Shown here one piece after another: positions 1-8,688 of a DNA stretch of 23,963 nucleotides. The DNA is taken from contig CAJUSD010000039.1 of NCBI GenBank assembly GCA_910589145.1, forward strand, positions 1-23,963. Reading direction: 5' to 3'. The notes beneath the pieces are model-generated. The model was not told where the DNA came from. It did no database searches and saw nothing but the letters and a program-made list of their open reading frames with translations. How positions within the stretch are numbered: the stretch's first letter is position 1; every line of letters begins with the position of its first letter. The stretch comes from an uncultured Oscillospiraceae bacterium (GTDB lineage Bacteria > Bacillota > Clostridia > Oscillospirales > Ruminococcaceae). The position numbers and the translations under genes are program-made.

Positions 1-1399
1 TCTGAAGCTCCACCTCGATATGTTGGTCTGCATGAAGTTTGGACAATAAACATATCGTCTCCACATGGCACGTTCTGGGGAATAAATCAACCCCTTGAAT
101 CTTCATCACCTGATATCCATGTTCCGTAAGCCATTTGCAGTCCCTGGCCAGTGTAGCGGGATTACAGGAAACCATTACAATTTTTTCCGGGCCGATTTCC
201 AGAAGAGCCTGTAAACTATCCTGGCTGCATCCCTTTCGGGGCGGGTCTAAAATGACCACATCGGCTTTGATATTCTCTGCTGCAAACTTTGCGGCAGCCG
301 CACCCGCATCTGCACAAAAAAATTCCGCGTTTTGGATTCCGTTCCGCTGGGCATTTTCCTTTGCATTGTCCACGGCTTCCTGGACAATTTCAACCCCTAT
401 CATCCTTTTACACCTGTCCGCCATGGAAAGCCCTATGGTTCCCGCTCCACAATATAAATCCAGTAAGGTTTCCCTGCCTGTCAAACCTGCGTATTCTTTC
501 ACAATGCCATACAGTTTTTCCGCTGCATCGTGATTGACCTGATAAAAAGACAGCGGGGAAAGTTCTATTTCCACACCTGCCAGAATATCCCGGATGATAT
601 CCTGTCCCCAAAGGGTAATACATTTTTCTCCTAAAATAGAATTTCCCCTTTTCTGGTTTACATTTAAAATAATACTGGAAACCATCGGGAATTTTTGAGT
701 AACAGTTAATACAAATTCCTCTGCCTGGGGCAATTTACTCCCATTTATAACCAGGCAAACCATAACTTCCCCAGAAACCTGACCCATCCTTAAATAAAGA
801 TGGCGTGCAAGTCCTTTTCCGCTGGTTTCATCATAAGGAGATATCCCCGCTCTTGTTAAAAAATCCCGAACCTCTGCAACTATTTCAGAAAAAATTGGAG
901 GATGCAGCATACATCCTTCCCCGTCTATAATCCGGTGGGAACGTTTGGCATAAAAGCCTATTTGAATCTTGCCAAACTCATCCCCACCTATTGGATACTG
1001 CGCTTTATTCCTATATCGGTTTTCTGCTGGGGATGGCTGAAAAGTCTCCATGGGAATATGAATTCCCCCAAGCCTTTTCAGACAATCCTCTATCCAACCG
1101 TTTTTTATCCGGCACTCTGCCTCATAGGAAATATGCCTGAGGGAGCATCCGCCGCATAGACCGGAAATTGAACAATCAGAAGGTATACGATCCTGCGACG
1201 GTTTTTCAATCCGCTCCAACCGCCCATATCCATAATTTTTTAAAAGCTTTACCAATTTGATTTGAACAACATCGCCTGGCGCGGTATTCGGCACAAATAT
1301 GGCAAAGTTTTCTTCCCCGTAATGGCCAACTCCATTTCCTTCATTGGTCATACCGGTAATTTTTAAAGAAATAATTTGGTTTTTTTCCAGTTTCTGCAT
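1..1399 (-). CDS. rlmD: 23S rRNA (uracil-5-)-methyltransferase, RlmD/RlmCD (TrmA) family, 3' end outside window
   Basis: Transfers a methyl group from SAM to C5 of uracil in 23S rRNA. 466 residues are visible and the frame runs off the left edge without a stop, so the C-terminus is missing, probably only a short piece by comparison with the family. Seen in order: N-terminal TRAM-like beta domain (about 1-60); iron-sulfur cysteines C76, C82, C85 and C163; SAM motif DLYCGAGTIG (314-323); DPPRKGC (386-391 region); catalytic loop VSCNPATLARD with nucleophile C412; and HVET with E447 as the expected general base. Start is the ATG at 1397-1399, preceded by AGAAAGGA about 7 nt upstream. All key residues are intact. 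Family assignment is firm; whether it modifies U747, U1939 or both (the Gram-positive RlmCD pattern) cannot be read from sequence. Confidence 0.95.
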   Translation of the reverse strand, partial: MQKLEKNQIISLKITGMTNEGNGVGHYGEENFAIFVPNTAPGDVVQIKLVKLLKNYGYGRLERIEKPSQDRIPSDCSISGLCGGCSLRHISYEAECRIKNGWIEDCLKRLGGIHIPMETFQPSPAENRYRNKAQYPIGGDEFGKIQIGFYAKRSHRIIDGEGCMLHPPIFSEIVAEVRDFLTRAGISPYDETSGKGLARHLYLRMGQVSGEVMVCLVINGSKLPQAEEFVLTVTQKFPMVSSIILNVNQKRGNSILGEKCITLWGQDIIRDILAGVEIELSPLSFYQVNHDAAEKLYGIVKEYAGLTGRETLLDLYCGAGTIGLSMADRCKRMIGVEIVQEAVDNAKENAQRNGIQNAEFFCADAGAAAAKFAAENIKADVVILDPPRKGCSQDSLQALLEIGPEKIVMVSCNPATLARDCKWLTEHGYQVMKIQGVDLFPRTCHVETICLLSKLHADQHIEVELQ

Positions 1400-1449
1400 G
1401 GGAATTCCTTTCTAAATTAAATATAAGTTCAGCAGATCCCAATTAACAG

Positions 1450-1496
1450 CCAGGGGGCTTTTAAGGATTTTATGTAACGCCGCCCCCTGGTTTTTT
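1450..1496 (+). terminator. GC-rich hairpin with U tract, pointing opposite to its neighbours
   Basis: Nine-base perfect arms CCAGGGGGC (1450-1458) and GCCCCCTGG (1482-1490) enclose a 23-nt loop and are followed on the + strand by TTTTTT (1491-1496). Read on the + strand this is a Rho-independent terminator form, but both flanking genes are on the - strand. Read on the - strand the U tract lies before the stem. It sits 11 bp after the GH106-like stop, so it may still end or protect that transcript by structure alone, or block antisense transcription into the operon. Confidence 0.55.
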
Positions 1497-1509
1497 AAAT
1501 GGTATTCTA

Positions 1510-4500
1510 TTATACCTCTGCGACTTTTTTCAAGGAATATGGCACAACCCGAACACTCCCTGTTAAGCCATATGCCTGCACCTGTGGAAAATCTTCATTC
1601 CACCCTGAATTCTTATTTTGGTATCCTCTCTGAATCATTCGGTTTGTCAAAGTAGAAGCTACCTCAATACACACGCTATTTTCCCCTGGCTTTACAAACT
1701 CAGAAATATCAGCCCGAAGGGTTCTAGTATCCACACCCAAAACTGGGCTTCCATTCACTTCTATCCTGACTGAGCCGCCTCCAGCGGAGTCCATTTCCAA
1801 ATATGCACCATCAGATTCCTTCCAGTTATCCGGCAAAATGAAGCTGGATTTATAAATCCCTACCCCGGAAACATGGCGCATAGAAGGCGAATCTCCGGCT
1901 AAACAGGCAAGTTGTTCCGCAGAAGCAGGAAGGTCTTTCCAGGGCATTAACGGGCTGTCGTTAAATTCCAGGGAAGTTTTCTTAGTAGTATAGTAAACTT
2001 CGGTTGTCTTATGGCCGAACTTTTCTTCATAGTTGACCATCCGTTCCCCCTCGTTCCAGTCCTGAATAGTAATATTCCAGCGGGAAATATCAATAGTGGG
2101 ATAAACCTGAAAATCTGAACGAATGGCTTCCCCATTGTCAAGAGTTGTTTCAAAGGTTCCAGAGCGGAGGGATTGAACATATAATGCTCTGTCTCTTTCA
2201 AAAACAGCATCAGCGGAAGAACTGACAGCATGAAGCGAAGGCTTTGCATTTAAGTCCAAAGCCAGCAGGCAATGTTCTCCTGACTGAAGATTCAAAGGGA
2301 TACAGGTTTTCCCATCTTTCTGTGAATAAAGTCCCAGCTTATTAATATCACCATTCCAGGCGTTTATGGTATATGGTACGCCTTCCCCTTCTATGTTCAA
2401 AGTAAAGGAGCAGGGCGGATCGTTCTTCTCAACAGCAAACTTATAGGAATAGGCAAAGATATATAAGATATGGTTCTCTCTGTCCAGTCGGGAAGCGGTA
2501 AGGATTTTATCGTTAGGCTGTGCAAAAGCAGCTCTTGGTTCTACTCCCAGAGATTGCAGAGCAGGCAGCGTTTCAGCAGGAGAATTTACCTCTTGGACAT
2601 TGGACAGTTTCTTAATTTGAGTAATGATGTTTCTGAGTTCGCTGTCGTGATCGCCAAAATACCGGCTGACAGACGCGGCTTTTCCGTTTCGGATTACAGC
2701 GCCGTCATGGCAAAGTATTTCCGAATTATTATTTACAAAGATAACCGGCAGCCCATCAGATGCAATCTCCAGTAACTTTTTGGCGGCGGACAGTTCAAGC
2801 ATTTCCTGATAAACAATAATCGCACGATAATCAGGGCCGTTTGGCTGTAAGCTTTTTGCAGTCCAGGATATATTGGAATCATCCACTAACAGCAGAGGTG
2901 AAAAATAGTCGTAAGTATACCCCGCCTGTTGAAGTGATAGATCTTGGAAGAAATAAGGCGTTCCATACATGGAGAAATTATCTGCAAACGTATTTCTGCC
3001 CTTTGGCTGGCCGTAATTGATAAAGAAATAATCAGTACGCAAAACAGCAATATCCCGTACAGCAGTCCCCTGGCGCATCGCTTTTTGAATCCGGCCTAAC
3101 ATTTCAGTCCAAGCCGGATAATGGATGGATGCAGGCTGCCGGGAGTTGAATCTCTCAGAAAAATGTGCATACATCCCTTCGTGTCCAGGCCAATAAGTAT
3201 CCTGTTCCGAACCTTCAATAGCAGAATAACCGTGAAATACAGTCCTGTTTACCCCTTCCGCAAATTGAAGGTAACACAGCTGCGTCCAATCATCCATGTT
3301 ATAAAAATAATTGTGAGCATGGACAGCCCCGGTTTCACTGGAAAAAATCTTTCCATAAAGATTGGCTGCACCGGACATTCCCCGGTACAGGTCAATATCC
3401 GCCAATTGAGCGAAGGATTCTGTTTCAATACCATCAATATATTTTGCAGGCACTGAAATTTCATAGGGCATACCATAAGAAGGCTCTGCCCGAAGGGTCA
3501 TGCCCAAGGAATGAAGCCATTCCTGCAGGGGCTTTAATACATTTTCCGCATACATATCGCTGAGGATGCTGTAAAAATCCATCCGCACCTTTCGGGCTGT
3601 CAACATGCCCTCGTCGCTTTGAGGCTGGTAATCGTACTGTTTTGATTTTCGGGACTCACAGCGGATTCCGTCCATTGTCAGCAAAGGCAGATATGGAAGC
3701 ACATCATAGCCCTTCCGGCGGCGGAATTCCTCCCTTAAATCGTATCCCCAGAAAATTCCTCCAGCCCCATATGTAACCAGTTCCAGAGAATCCATATAAA
3801 TTTCCCCGCGCCCATTTTTGCGGATGGTCTCACGCAGGCTGTCGGTTAAAACAATTTCCTCCCAATAATCAATTAAAGCCTGAACGCCATACCTGTCCAC
3901 ATAGTTAATGGTATAATTGGTACTCACTGACGGGGAAGCTGTCTGCCCTGTCCCGTGCATCCAATAGACAAACAATGCATATTCGCCATCCTGCGGGGCA
4001 GTCCAGTCAAGACTGTATTTTCCATTATCCTGCTGCACCATGCCGCTAAGGTCCGCCAAAGTTTCAAACGCAAGGATTCCAGTCCCAACCCCCTGTCCAA
4101 AATCAAATTCCTGCCCGGATTGTTCTCTGGGCTTCAAAAGCTTGGCTGCAATTACACCCTGAAACAGCTGTTCCTTATAGGTTGATGCAGTTCCATGAAT
4201 ATCCCCTGAAACCGCCTCAATCTGTTTGGGCAGGGGCAGGGAACCACAAAATTGTTCCCCTGCCTTTAAGCGGATTGTGGCATAATCCAATTCTTTGGCG
4301 GCAGCAGTGTTGTCCGGGCTGTAAGGTGCGCCCTTCCACACATATGTATCTGGGAGATTTGCGTTTGCCCAATGGGAGCCGCTGGTTAAACTAAAGCCCA
4401 GCCCAAGACGTGTTGCTTCCTCTACGATTAATCGTGTATCGCTGGTCCATTCCTCTGAGCCCCATCCATATATAGAGGAATCTGCCCCTGGCTCGGGCAT

Positions 4501-4683
4501 AGCGAGAAACTCAGCCGCACCAAAACCAGAATCATATATCTGCTGGACATTCTTTTTCAGGGTTTCATCTGTGTTTAACCCTTCTGCCAACCACCAACGC
4601 AGATCTGGGCGATAGCAGGTTTCAATTGTTTCATAAAGTTTATGGAGCTTTTGGGAGAAACTGTCTTTTTGATAATTTATCAT
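1510..4683 (-). CDS. GH106-like glycoside hydrolase (alpha-L-rhamnosidase-type fold)
   Basis: 1057 residues, no signal peptide, so probably cytoplasmic. The N-terminal block with RWWLAEGL (about 29-36), a 'QQIYDSGFGAAEF' strand and later 'GMYAHFSERFNSRQ' followed by a 'W..ML.R.Q.A..QG..V.DI' segment match my memory of the GH106 (alpha-L-rhamnosidase, PF17132-like) pattern. E450 in the SSETG segment is close to where a catalytic glutamate lies in characterised GH106 enzymes; this is inference. The C-terminal third looks like beta-sandwich/galactose-binding modules (GVGIYKSSFILP and following). Start chosen at 4683 because AAGGAG lies about 9 nt upstream. It follows the GH63-like gene by 22 bp and shares its promoter at 5997-6025. 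Substrate is unproven: rhamnose-containing oligosaccharides are the family expectation, but GH106 homologues are diverse. Confidence 0.75.
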   Translation of the reverse strand: MINYQKDSFSQKLHKLYETIETCYRPDLRWWLAEGLNTDETLKKNVQQIYDSGFGAAEFLAMPEPGADSSIYGWGSEEWTSDTRLIVEEATRLGLGFSLTSGSHWANANLPDTYVWKGAPYSPDNTAAAKELDYATIRLKAGEQFCGSLPLPKQIEAVSGDIHGTASTYKEQLFQGVIAAKLLKPREQSGQEFDFGQGVGTGILAFETLADLSGMVQQDNGKYSLDWTAPQDGEYALFVYWMHGTGQTASPSVSTNYTINYVDRYGVQALIDYWEEIVLTDSLRETIRKNGRGEIYMDSLELVTYGAGGIFWGYDLREEFRRRKGYDVLPYLPLLTMDGIRCESRKSKQYDYQPQSDEGMLTARKVRMDFYSILSDMYAENVLKPLQEWLHSLGMTLRAEPSYGMPYEISVPAKYIDGIETESFAQLADIDLYRGMSGAANLYGKIFSSETGAVHAHNYFYNMDDWTQLCYLQFAEGVNRTVFHGYSAIEGSEQDTYWPGHEGMYAHFSERFNSRQPASIHYPAWTEMLGRIQKAMRQGTAVRDIAVLRTDYFFINYGQPKGRNTFADNFSMYGTPYFFQDLSLQQAGYTYDYFSPLLLVDDSNISWTAKSLQPNGPDYRAIIVYQEMLELSAAKKLLEIASDGLPVIFVNNNSEILCHDGAVIRNGKAASVSRYFGDHDSELRNIITQIKKLSNVQEVNSPAETLPALQSLGVEPRAAFAQPNDKILTASRLDRENHILYIFAYSYKFAVEKNDPPCSFTLNIEGEGVPYTINAWNGDINKLGLYSQKDGKTCIPLNLQSGEHCLLALDLNAKPSLHAVSSSADAVFERDRALYVQSLRSGTFETTLDNGEAIRSDFQVYPTIDISRWNITIQDWNEGERMVNYEEKFGHKTTEVYYTTKKTSLEFNDSPLMPWKDLPASAEQLACLAGDSPSMRHVSGVGIYKSSFILPDNWKESDGAYLEMDSAGGGSVRIEVNGSPVLGVDTRTLRADISEFVKPGENSVCIEVASTLTNRMIQRGYQNKNSGWNEDFPQVQAYGLTGSVRVVPYSLKKVAEV

Positions 4684-4705
4684 AAATATTTACTCCTTTC
4701 TAAAT

Positions 4706-5965
4706 TTAAAATTCCACAGCCATAGGCCGGTCTTCAAGGTATGCAATCATATTCAATACCAGGAAATTCCAATTTTGAAATCCATGGGTCATAATAGGTT
4801 CGCCGTTATCGGGATGATAAAATTCATGTAACGATCCGGCCTTTTCAAGATCCTGTCCAAATAGGCGGACGGTTTTCTCTGCCAACTCCCTTGCGTCCTC
4901 ATAAAACCCATATTTTAACAGGCCTCGGAAAACCATATAGTTACTAACTCCCCAAATCGGACCCAGCCAATTTGAAGGATTATTGGAGGCGCCAAGGCTG
5001 TACATTTTTTCCAGTTGCGAAAGGGTACGGACTCCAAACCTGCTGTTAAAAGTACGAGTATCCCGATACCGTTCCAGCATTCTGTCAGCCTGGGTCTGAG
5101 AAGCAAATCCAGCCCACAAAGGCAGGAAGCTTGACCAGCAATCCACCCGCATCAACAGGCTGTTCCAGGTTCGAGGCGCTCCCTGATGAAGCCAATCATT
5201 AGGATCAACAGGGCGCAGGTTCAAGTCTGCACTGTAAAAAGTTCCATCCCTTTCATCCCAACAGTGGGCCTGGATTGCCTGTGCAAGCTTTGAAGCTTTC
5301 CCACGCCAGACATTAGCCTCTTTAACATTGCCAAGCATTTCCCAAAGGAAGCCATAGGCCAGCAGTTCCCGATATAACAGGCTGTTTAAATAAATAGAGC
5401 CGCAGCTTTTATCAGGACGATAAAACACGGAGGGATCATTATCCACACCAACTGCAAAATCGCTTTGCCAATAGGCCAAGCCGGTTTCCTGATGAACATG
5501 GCTGGTTAGATACCGGTTTAAAAAGCATCCCAATTTTTCCATTAGGGGTTTTATCCAGGAAGCATCTCCAGAACGCTGTACCAGCAGGGCGGCCTGCTGG
5601 ACTAGCATTGGCTTGTGCATATTTTCTGATAAGGGGTCTTTTCCAGGGAGATTGCGCCGCATAATTCCCTGATCGCTAATCAGGATAGGGACAACGCCGT
5701 CCTCTCCAGTATGGTCCAAAAAATTACGAACACAACCAGCTTCATATTCAAAAAATTTCCCCTTTTCACCGGTATCCAGTTCAACCTGACCCATTACTAC
5801 GCTGATAAACCAGGAATCCCAATCCCATAAAGTCATGGAATAATACGGCGAATCAGGACTGCTGGGGACTGTGTAGGGATATTTGAGGATATGGGACGGT
5901 TCCCTAATCATTTGACGGCAATTTTGCAGGATGAATTCCTTCAGCAGCGAAATATAACGCTCCAT
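4706..5965 (-). CDS. GH63/GH37-like (alpha/alpha)6-barrel glycoside hydrolase
   Basis: 419 residues, cytoplasmic (no signal peptide). The N-terminal WDWDSWF (47-53), the GPIWGVSNYMVFRGLLKYGF stretch and the C-terminal EFYHPDNGEP...FQNWNFLVLNM pattern are those of trehalase/GH63/mannosylglycerate-hydrolase-type inverting glycosidases. It is shorter than eukaryotic GH63 enzymes and fits the compact bacterial single-barrel group. Start ATG at 5965 has a GGGGG-type ribosome site about 7 nt upstream and lies about 25 nt after the predicted transcription start, so the start is well supported. First gene of an operon with the GH106-like gene, implying consecutive removal of sugars from one imported oligosaccharide. 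The exact bond cleaved cannot be assigned; a glucosyl- or uronyl-rhamnose link is speculation from the partner gene. Confidence 0.75.
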   Translation of the reverse strand: MERYISLLKEFILQNCRQMIREPSHILKYPYTVPSSPDSPYYSMTLWDWDSWFISVVMGQVELDTGEKGKFFEYEAGCVRNFLDHTGEDGVVPILISDQGIMRRNLPGKDPLSENMHKPMLVQQAALLVQRSGDASWIKPLMEKLGCFLNRYLTSHVHQETGLAYWQSDFAVGVDNDPSVFYRPDKSCGSIYLNSLLYRELLAYGFLWEMLGNVKEANVWRGKASKLAQAIQAHCWDERDGTFYSADLNLRPVDPNDWLHQGAPRTWNSLLMRVDCWSSFLPLWAGFASQTQADRMLERYRDTRTFNSRFGVRTLSQLEKMYSLGASNNPSNWLGPIWGVSNYMVFRGLLKYGFYEDARELAEKTVRLFGQDLEKAGSLHEFYHPDNGEPIMTHGFQNWNFLVLNMIAYLEDRPMAVEF

Positions 5966-5996
5966 GGATGAACCCCCTTATTTTGTTTTCCTTATA

Positions 5997-6025
5997 ACTA
6001 TACCGTCCTAAAGGGAATTTGTCAA
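5997..6025 (-). promoter_or_regulatory. SigA-type promoter of the glycoside hydrolase operon
   Basis: On the - strand, TTGACA (6025-6020), a 17-nt spacer, then TATAGT (6002-5997). The expected start near 5990 gives a 5' leader of about 25 nt before the GH63-like ATG. No clear cre box or LacI-type dyad was seen around it. Confidence 0.85.
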
Positions 6026-6111
6026 AAGAAATCGGCAAAAATTTCAAGGAAAGAAATAAGCAGATATATAGGCACAATCAAGGTGGATAAAAAGGGGTTG
6101 GGTCCAAAAGG

Positions 6112-6209
6112 TGCTGTACTCCTGAAAAGCCCCTGGATATGCCTTGCAGGTTCAAATCGGCAGAGCTGAACTGACGGTTAGAGGAACTTTTTAGGAAAGT
6201 TCCTCTAAC
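6112..6209. repeat. Dispersed repeat copy A, ending in an 11-bp hairpin
   Basis: Non-coding stretch sharing blocks, in inverted orientation, with 8689-8803: CAGAGCTGAACTG near 6161-6173 and CTTTTTAGGA near 6187-6196. The right end is a perfect 11-bp stem, GTTAGAGGAAC (6177-6187) and GTTCCTCTAAC (6199-6209), with an 11-nt loop. No U tract follows on the - strand, so it is a poor terminator for the membrane-protein gene, although it lies 36 bp past its stop. The repeat blocks suggest a mobile or REP/MITE-like element. Confidence 0.55.
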
Positions 6210-6244
6210 TCCTTCAAACCTTTTTCCTTTGCATTTTATTGTAT

Positions 6245-7240
6245 TCATCTCGCAGGGCGTATTGCATCTTTTTGTACCCTTAACAGGCTATATGTCTGCT
6301 GTGCCAAACGCCCCAGGGAGCGTGTATCCTGTTGTATTGCCCGAACATCCCCCTGATAATTGTGAATCACCCCTAAAATCTGGGCGATCATTCTTTTATT
6401 TTCCTCTAACGCCGCCTGTGCCGATTGAAGTTGTCTATACGTTTCCCGAAGCTGCGGATTAAAAAGAACAGCCATACGTTTTTCCAAGTCAGCAGCATTT
6501 TGAAACTCCTGAACCCTGTTTTGAAGTTTCTCTAAAATTTGTACTGACCTTTGCACCCCAGAAAATACAGGCTCTGACGCTGCACCAAGACAAGAAGAAC
6601 ATTCCAAAAGGAGGCCGTCCTGTTCTGAAATCTGTTCCAACCTCACCAGGGTACGGTCAAACCCCTGCTGCAAATGATTATATAAGTCGCCAAACATATC
6701 AAGCAGGCCATCAAATTCCTCAGATAAAAGATGAGATTGTTTTCGATAAAAGCTTCCGCGCCATACAATTAAAAGTGTTACAAGGCCAACAAATTGGAGT
6801 AAAATAAATGGTACTGTAAACGGAGTATTATTTCCCGACATATCCCATAGAATATGAAGAAGCACCATCAAATCTGAAAAAAGGAACTGAGGCAGAGATA
6901 TCCAAAAACGAAAGTAGGCCCCTGTAAGGACTAAATCTGCACTGAGAAAAAAATAGGTTAAAGATAAAAGCTCCCTGCCGCCCATTAGGTAAAGAATCAA
7001 CGGCGGCTGGCAAAGCGCTGAAAGAAGGGCTTTGGGAGTAATTCCGCCTTTCAATTTCCCTATTAAAAGAAACGCCGCAATCAATAGCACACCACAACCG
7101 TATAAAAGCCAGCCGGCTGCGGCTTCCCCTTCCAGGAAGTTTTTTGTTCCGGAAATTATGAGAAGCGTAAGGGATAGAATTAGGTTTGCTATACATATAC
7201 CTTGTTCACCTCGAAGCCGAGATGTAAATTTTACCGCCAT
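6245..7240 (-). CDS. Unknown multi-pass membrane protein with C-terminal helical tail
   Basis: 331 residues; I do not recognise the family. The N-terminal half has hydrophobic segments near 14-32, 42-61, 70-110 and 143-160, interpretable as five or six membrane helices. From about 165 onward it is a charged, Leu/Gln/Glu-rich, predicted cytoplasmic helical or coiled-coil region, with a CSSC pair around 215. No kinase, GGDEF, transporter or peptidase motif was seen. Start at 7240 is supported by GGAGG 8 nt upstream. It is monocistronic: the upstream neighbour is divergent and the downstream operon has its own promoter. The arrangement of membrane sensor plus coiled-coil tail suggests a sensing or scaffolding role, but this is only shape-based inference. 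Confidence 0.7.
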   Translation of the reverse strand: MAVKFTSRLRGEQGICIANLILSLTLLIISGTKNFLEGEAAAGWLLYGCGVLLIAAFLLIGKLKGGITPKALLSALCQPPLILYLMGGRELLSLTYFFLSADLVLTGAYFRFWISLPQFLFSDLMVLLHILWDMSGNNTPFTVPFILLQFVGLVTLLIVWRGSFYRKQSHLLSEEFDGLLDMFGDLYNHLQQGFDRTLVRLEQISEQDGLLLECSSCLGAASEPVFSGVQRSVQILEKLQNRVQEFQNAADLEKRMAVLFNPQLRETYRQLQSAQAALEENKRMIAQILGVIHNYQGDVRAIQQDTRSLGRLAQQTYSLLRVQKDAIRPAR

Positions 7241-7490
7241 AAATCATCCTCCATATATGCGTTTTCTTCTATATCATGCCACGAAAACTGGAAAATTTGA
7301 CAGCCTTTATAAAAATTTTTACCAAATATCCTGCGAATAAATAACCCCATAGAAGGCAAACATTTTTAATATGTGGTTGTAACATATTATTTTTCATTCT
7401 GTATAAAAAAGCTCTCATTGGATAAGCTTGAAGAGTATCATTATTTTTTTTAGAAAAAGTTATATTTTTATAATATTTTTTTAAACTATA
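7241..7490. other. AT-rich divergent intergenic region
   Basis: Between the divergent membrane-protein gene and the alcohol dehydrogenase. Very AT-rich with long A and T runs, especially 7440-7490, just upstream of the -35 box of the dehydrogenase promoter, where an UP-element-like effect is possible. A weak extended -10 (TGATATAGA) for the leftward gene is visible near 7270. Open frames crossing it look non-coding. Confidence 0.5.
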
Positions 7491-7519
7491 TTGACATTTT
7501 TTAGACAATTTGCTAGAAT
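7491..7519 (+). promoter_or_regulatory. SigA-type promoter of the alcohol dehydrogenase
   Basis: TTGACA (7491-7496), 17-nt spacer, TAGAAT (7514-7519). The start near 7526 gives a leader of about 34 nt containing GGAGG 8 to 9 nt before the ATG at 7560. Confidence 0.88.
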
Positions 7520-7559
7520 TTTTAAAAACAATTCTAAGTGAAAGATGGAGGTAAACAAA

Positions 7560-8615
7560 ATGAAAGGCTATGCAATGCTGAAAATTGGGCAAACCGGTTG
7601 GATTGAAAAGGAAAAACCAGCCTGCGGGCCGTTGGATGCAATTGTTCGTCCAATTGCAATCGCCCCATGTACTTCAGACGTTCATACAGTATGGGCGGGA
7701 GCCATTGGGGATCGCCATAACATGATTTTAGGTCACGAAGCAGTCGGCGAGGTAGCCGAGGTTGGAAGCCTTGTCAAAGACTTTAAGCCTGGAGATAAGG
7801 TAATTGTTCCAGCTATCACACCGGATTGGAGTTCCTTAGAGGCCCAGGGGGGATATTCCATGCACTCTGGCGGTATGCTGGCAGGGTGGAAATTCTCCAA
7901 CTTTAAGGACGGCGTTTTTGGTGAGTTCTTCCATGTCAACGAAGCAGACGGAAATCTTGCCCATTTACCTGAGGGGCTTGATCCTGCGGCTGCCTGTATG
8001 CTGGCTGATATGGTTCCTACAGGTCTGCATGGGGTAGAGCTGGCAGATGTGCAGTTTGGCGACAGTGTAGTTGTAGTAGGGATTGGGCCAGTAGGTTTGA
8101 TGTCTGTTGCTGGTGCTGCTTTAAGGGGAGCTTCCCGACTGATGGCAGTTGGTTCCCGTCCTAATTGTATTCAGATCGCAAAGGAATACGGCGCTACTGA
8201 TATCATCAACTATAAAGAAGGAGATATCGTAAAGCAAGTGTTAGACCTGACCAATGGCAAGGGTGTGGATCGTGTTGTCATTGCTGGCGGTGACTGCGAT
8301 ACTTTTGCCCAGGCCATTCAGATGCTGAAGCCAGGCGGACAAATCGGCAACGTCAACTATCTTGGCGAAGGCGATTATGTAAAACTTCCGCGGGTTGAAT
8401 GGGGCTGTGGAATGAGCCACAAACAGATTAAATGCGGGTTAATGCCTGGCGGCAGACTTAGAATGGAAAAATTGGCTTCGCTGCTGACTACTGGCAGGCT
8501 GGACACCAGCAAGCTGATTACCCATAAGTTCAATGGCTTTGATAAGATTGAGGAAGCTTTAATGCTGATGAAGGATAAGCCACGCGATTTGATTAAACCA
8601 GTTGTCATTATGTAA
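7560..8615 (+). CDS. adh: NADP-dependent secondary alcohol dehydrogenase, zinc-binding (TbADH/CbADH type)
   Basis: Reversibly oxidises secondary alcohols to ketones (for example 2-propanol/acetone or 2-butanol/butanone) in the cytoplasm. With the start at 7560 the protein is 351 residues, the same length as the Clostridium beijerinckii and Thermoanaerobacter enzymes, and key positions fall at identical numbers: catalytic zinc ligands C37, H59, D150 plus E60; Rossmann motif GIGPVG (174-179); NADP-phosphate pocket G198, S199, R200 and Y218. The structural-zinc cysteine cluster of horse-liver-type enzymes is absent, as in this subfamily. An in-frame ATG at 7545 is rejected because the GGAGG ribosome site overlaps it and the family begins at MKGYAM. 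Own promoter and strong terminator indicate a single-gene transcript. In vivo substrate is not shown by context. Confidence 0.95.
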   Translation: MKGYAMLKIGQTGWIEKEKPACGPLDAIVRPIAIAPCTSDVHTVWAGAIGDRHNMILGHEAVGEVAEVGSLVKDFKPGDKVIVPAITPDWSSLEAQGGYSMHSGGMLAGWKFSNFKDGVFGEFFHVNEADGNLAHLPEGLDPAAACMLADMVPTGLHGVELADVQFGDSVVVVGIGPVGLMSVAGAALRGASRLMAVGSRPNCIQIAKEYGATDIINYKEGDIVKQVLDLTNGKGVDRVVIAGGDCDTFAQAIQMLKPGGQIGNVNYLGEGDYVKLPRVEWGCGMSHKQIKCGLMPGGRLRMEKLASLLTTGRLDTSKLITHKFNGFDKIEEALMLMKDKPRDLIKPVVIM

Positions 8616-8634
8616 CCTTTTCCCAAATAACGTT

Positions 8635-8672
8635 AAAAAGGGTAAACCGTATACCAACGGCTTACCCTTTTT
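8635..8672 (+). terminator. Rho-independent terminator of the alcohol dehydrogenase
   Basis: A-rich left arm 8635-8649 (AAAAAGGGTAAACCG) pairs with 8658-8672 (CGGCTTACCCTTTTT) with one mismatch; the right arm ends in TTTTT. It lies 20 bp after the stop codon. Confidence 0.9.
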
Positions 8673-8688
8673 CATGTTCTATCTAACA

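Noticed and set aside
135..1159. Several short open frames on both strands
   Set aside because: They lie across or against the RlmD frame, which keeps all catalytic and iron-sulfur residues from 1399 to the left edge.
5997..6100. A catabolite-control (cre) site at the hydrolase promoter
   Set aside because: No sequence near the promoter fits the cre consensus well.
7545..7559. Alternative dehydrogenase start at 7545
   Set aside because: It contains the ribosome site and adds five residues absent in the family; the 7560 start gives the exact family length and residue numbering.
7269..7592. A 107-codon leftward open frame upstream of the dehydrogenase
   Set aside because: It covers the promoter, ribosome site and start of the alcohol dehydrogenase; composition is Lys/Phe/Asn-rich low-complexity from AT-rich DNA and it has no good ribosome site.
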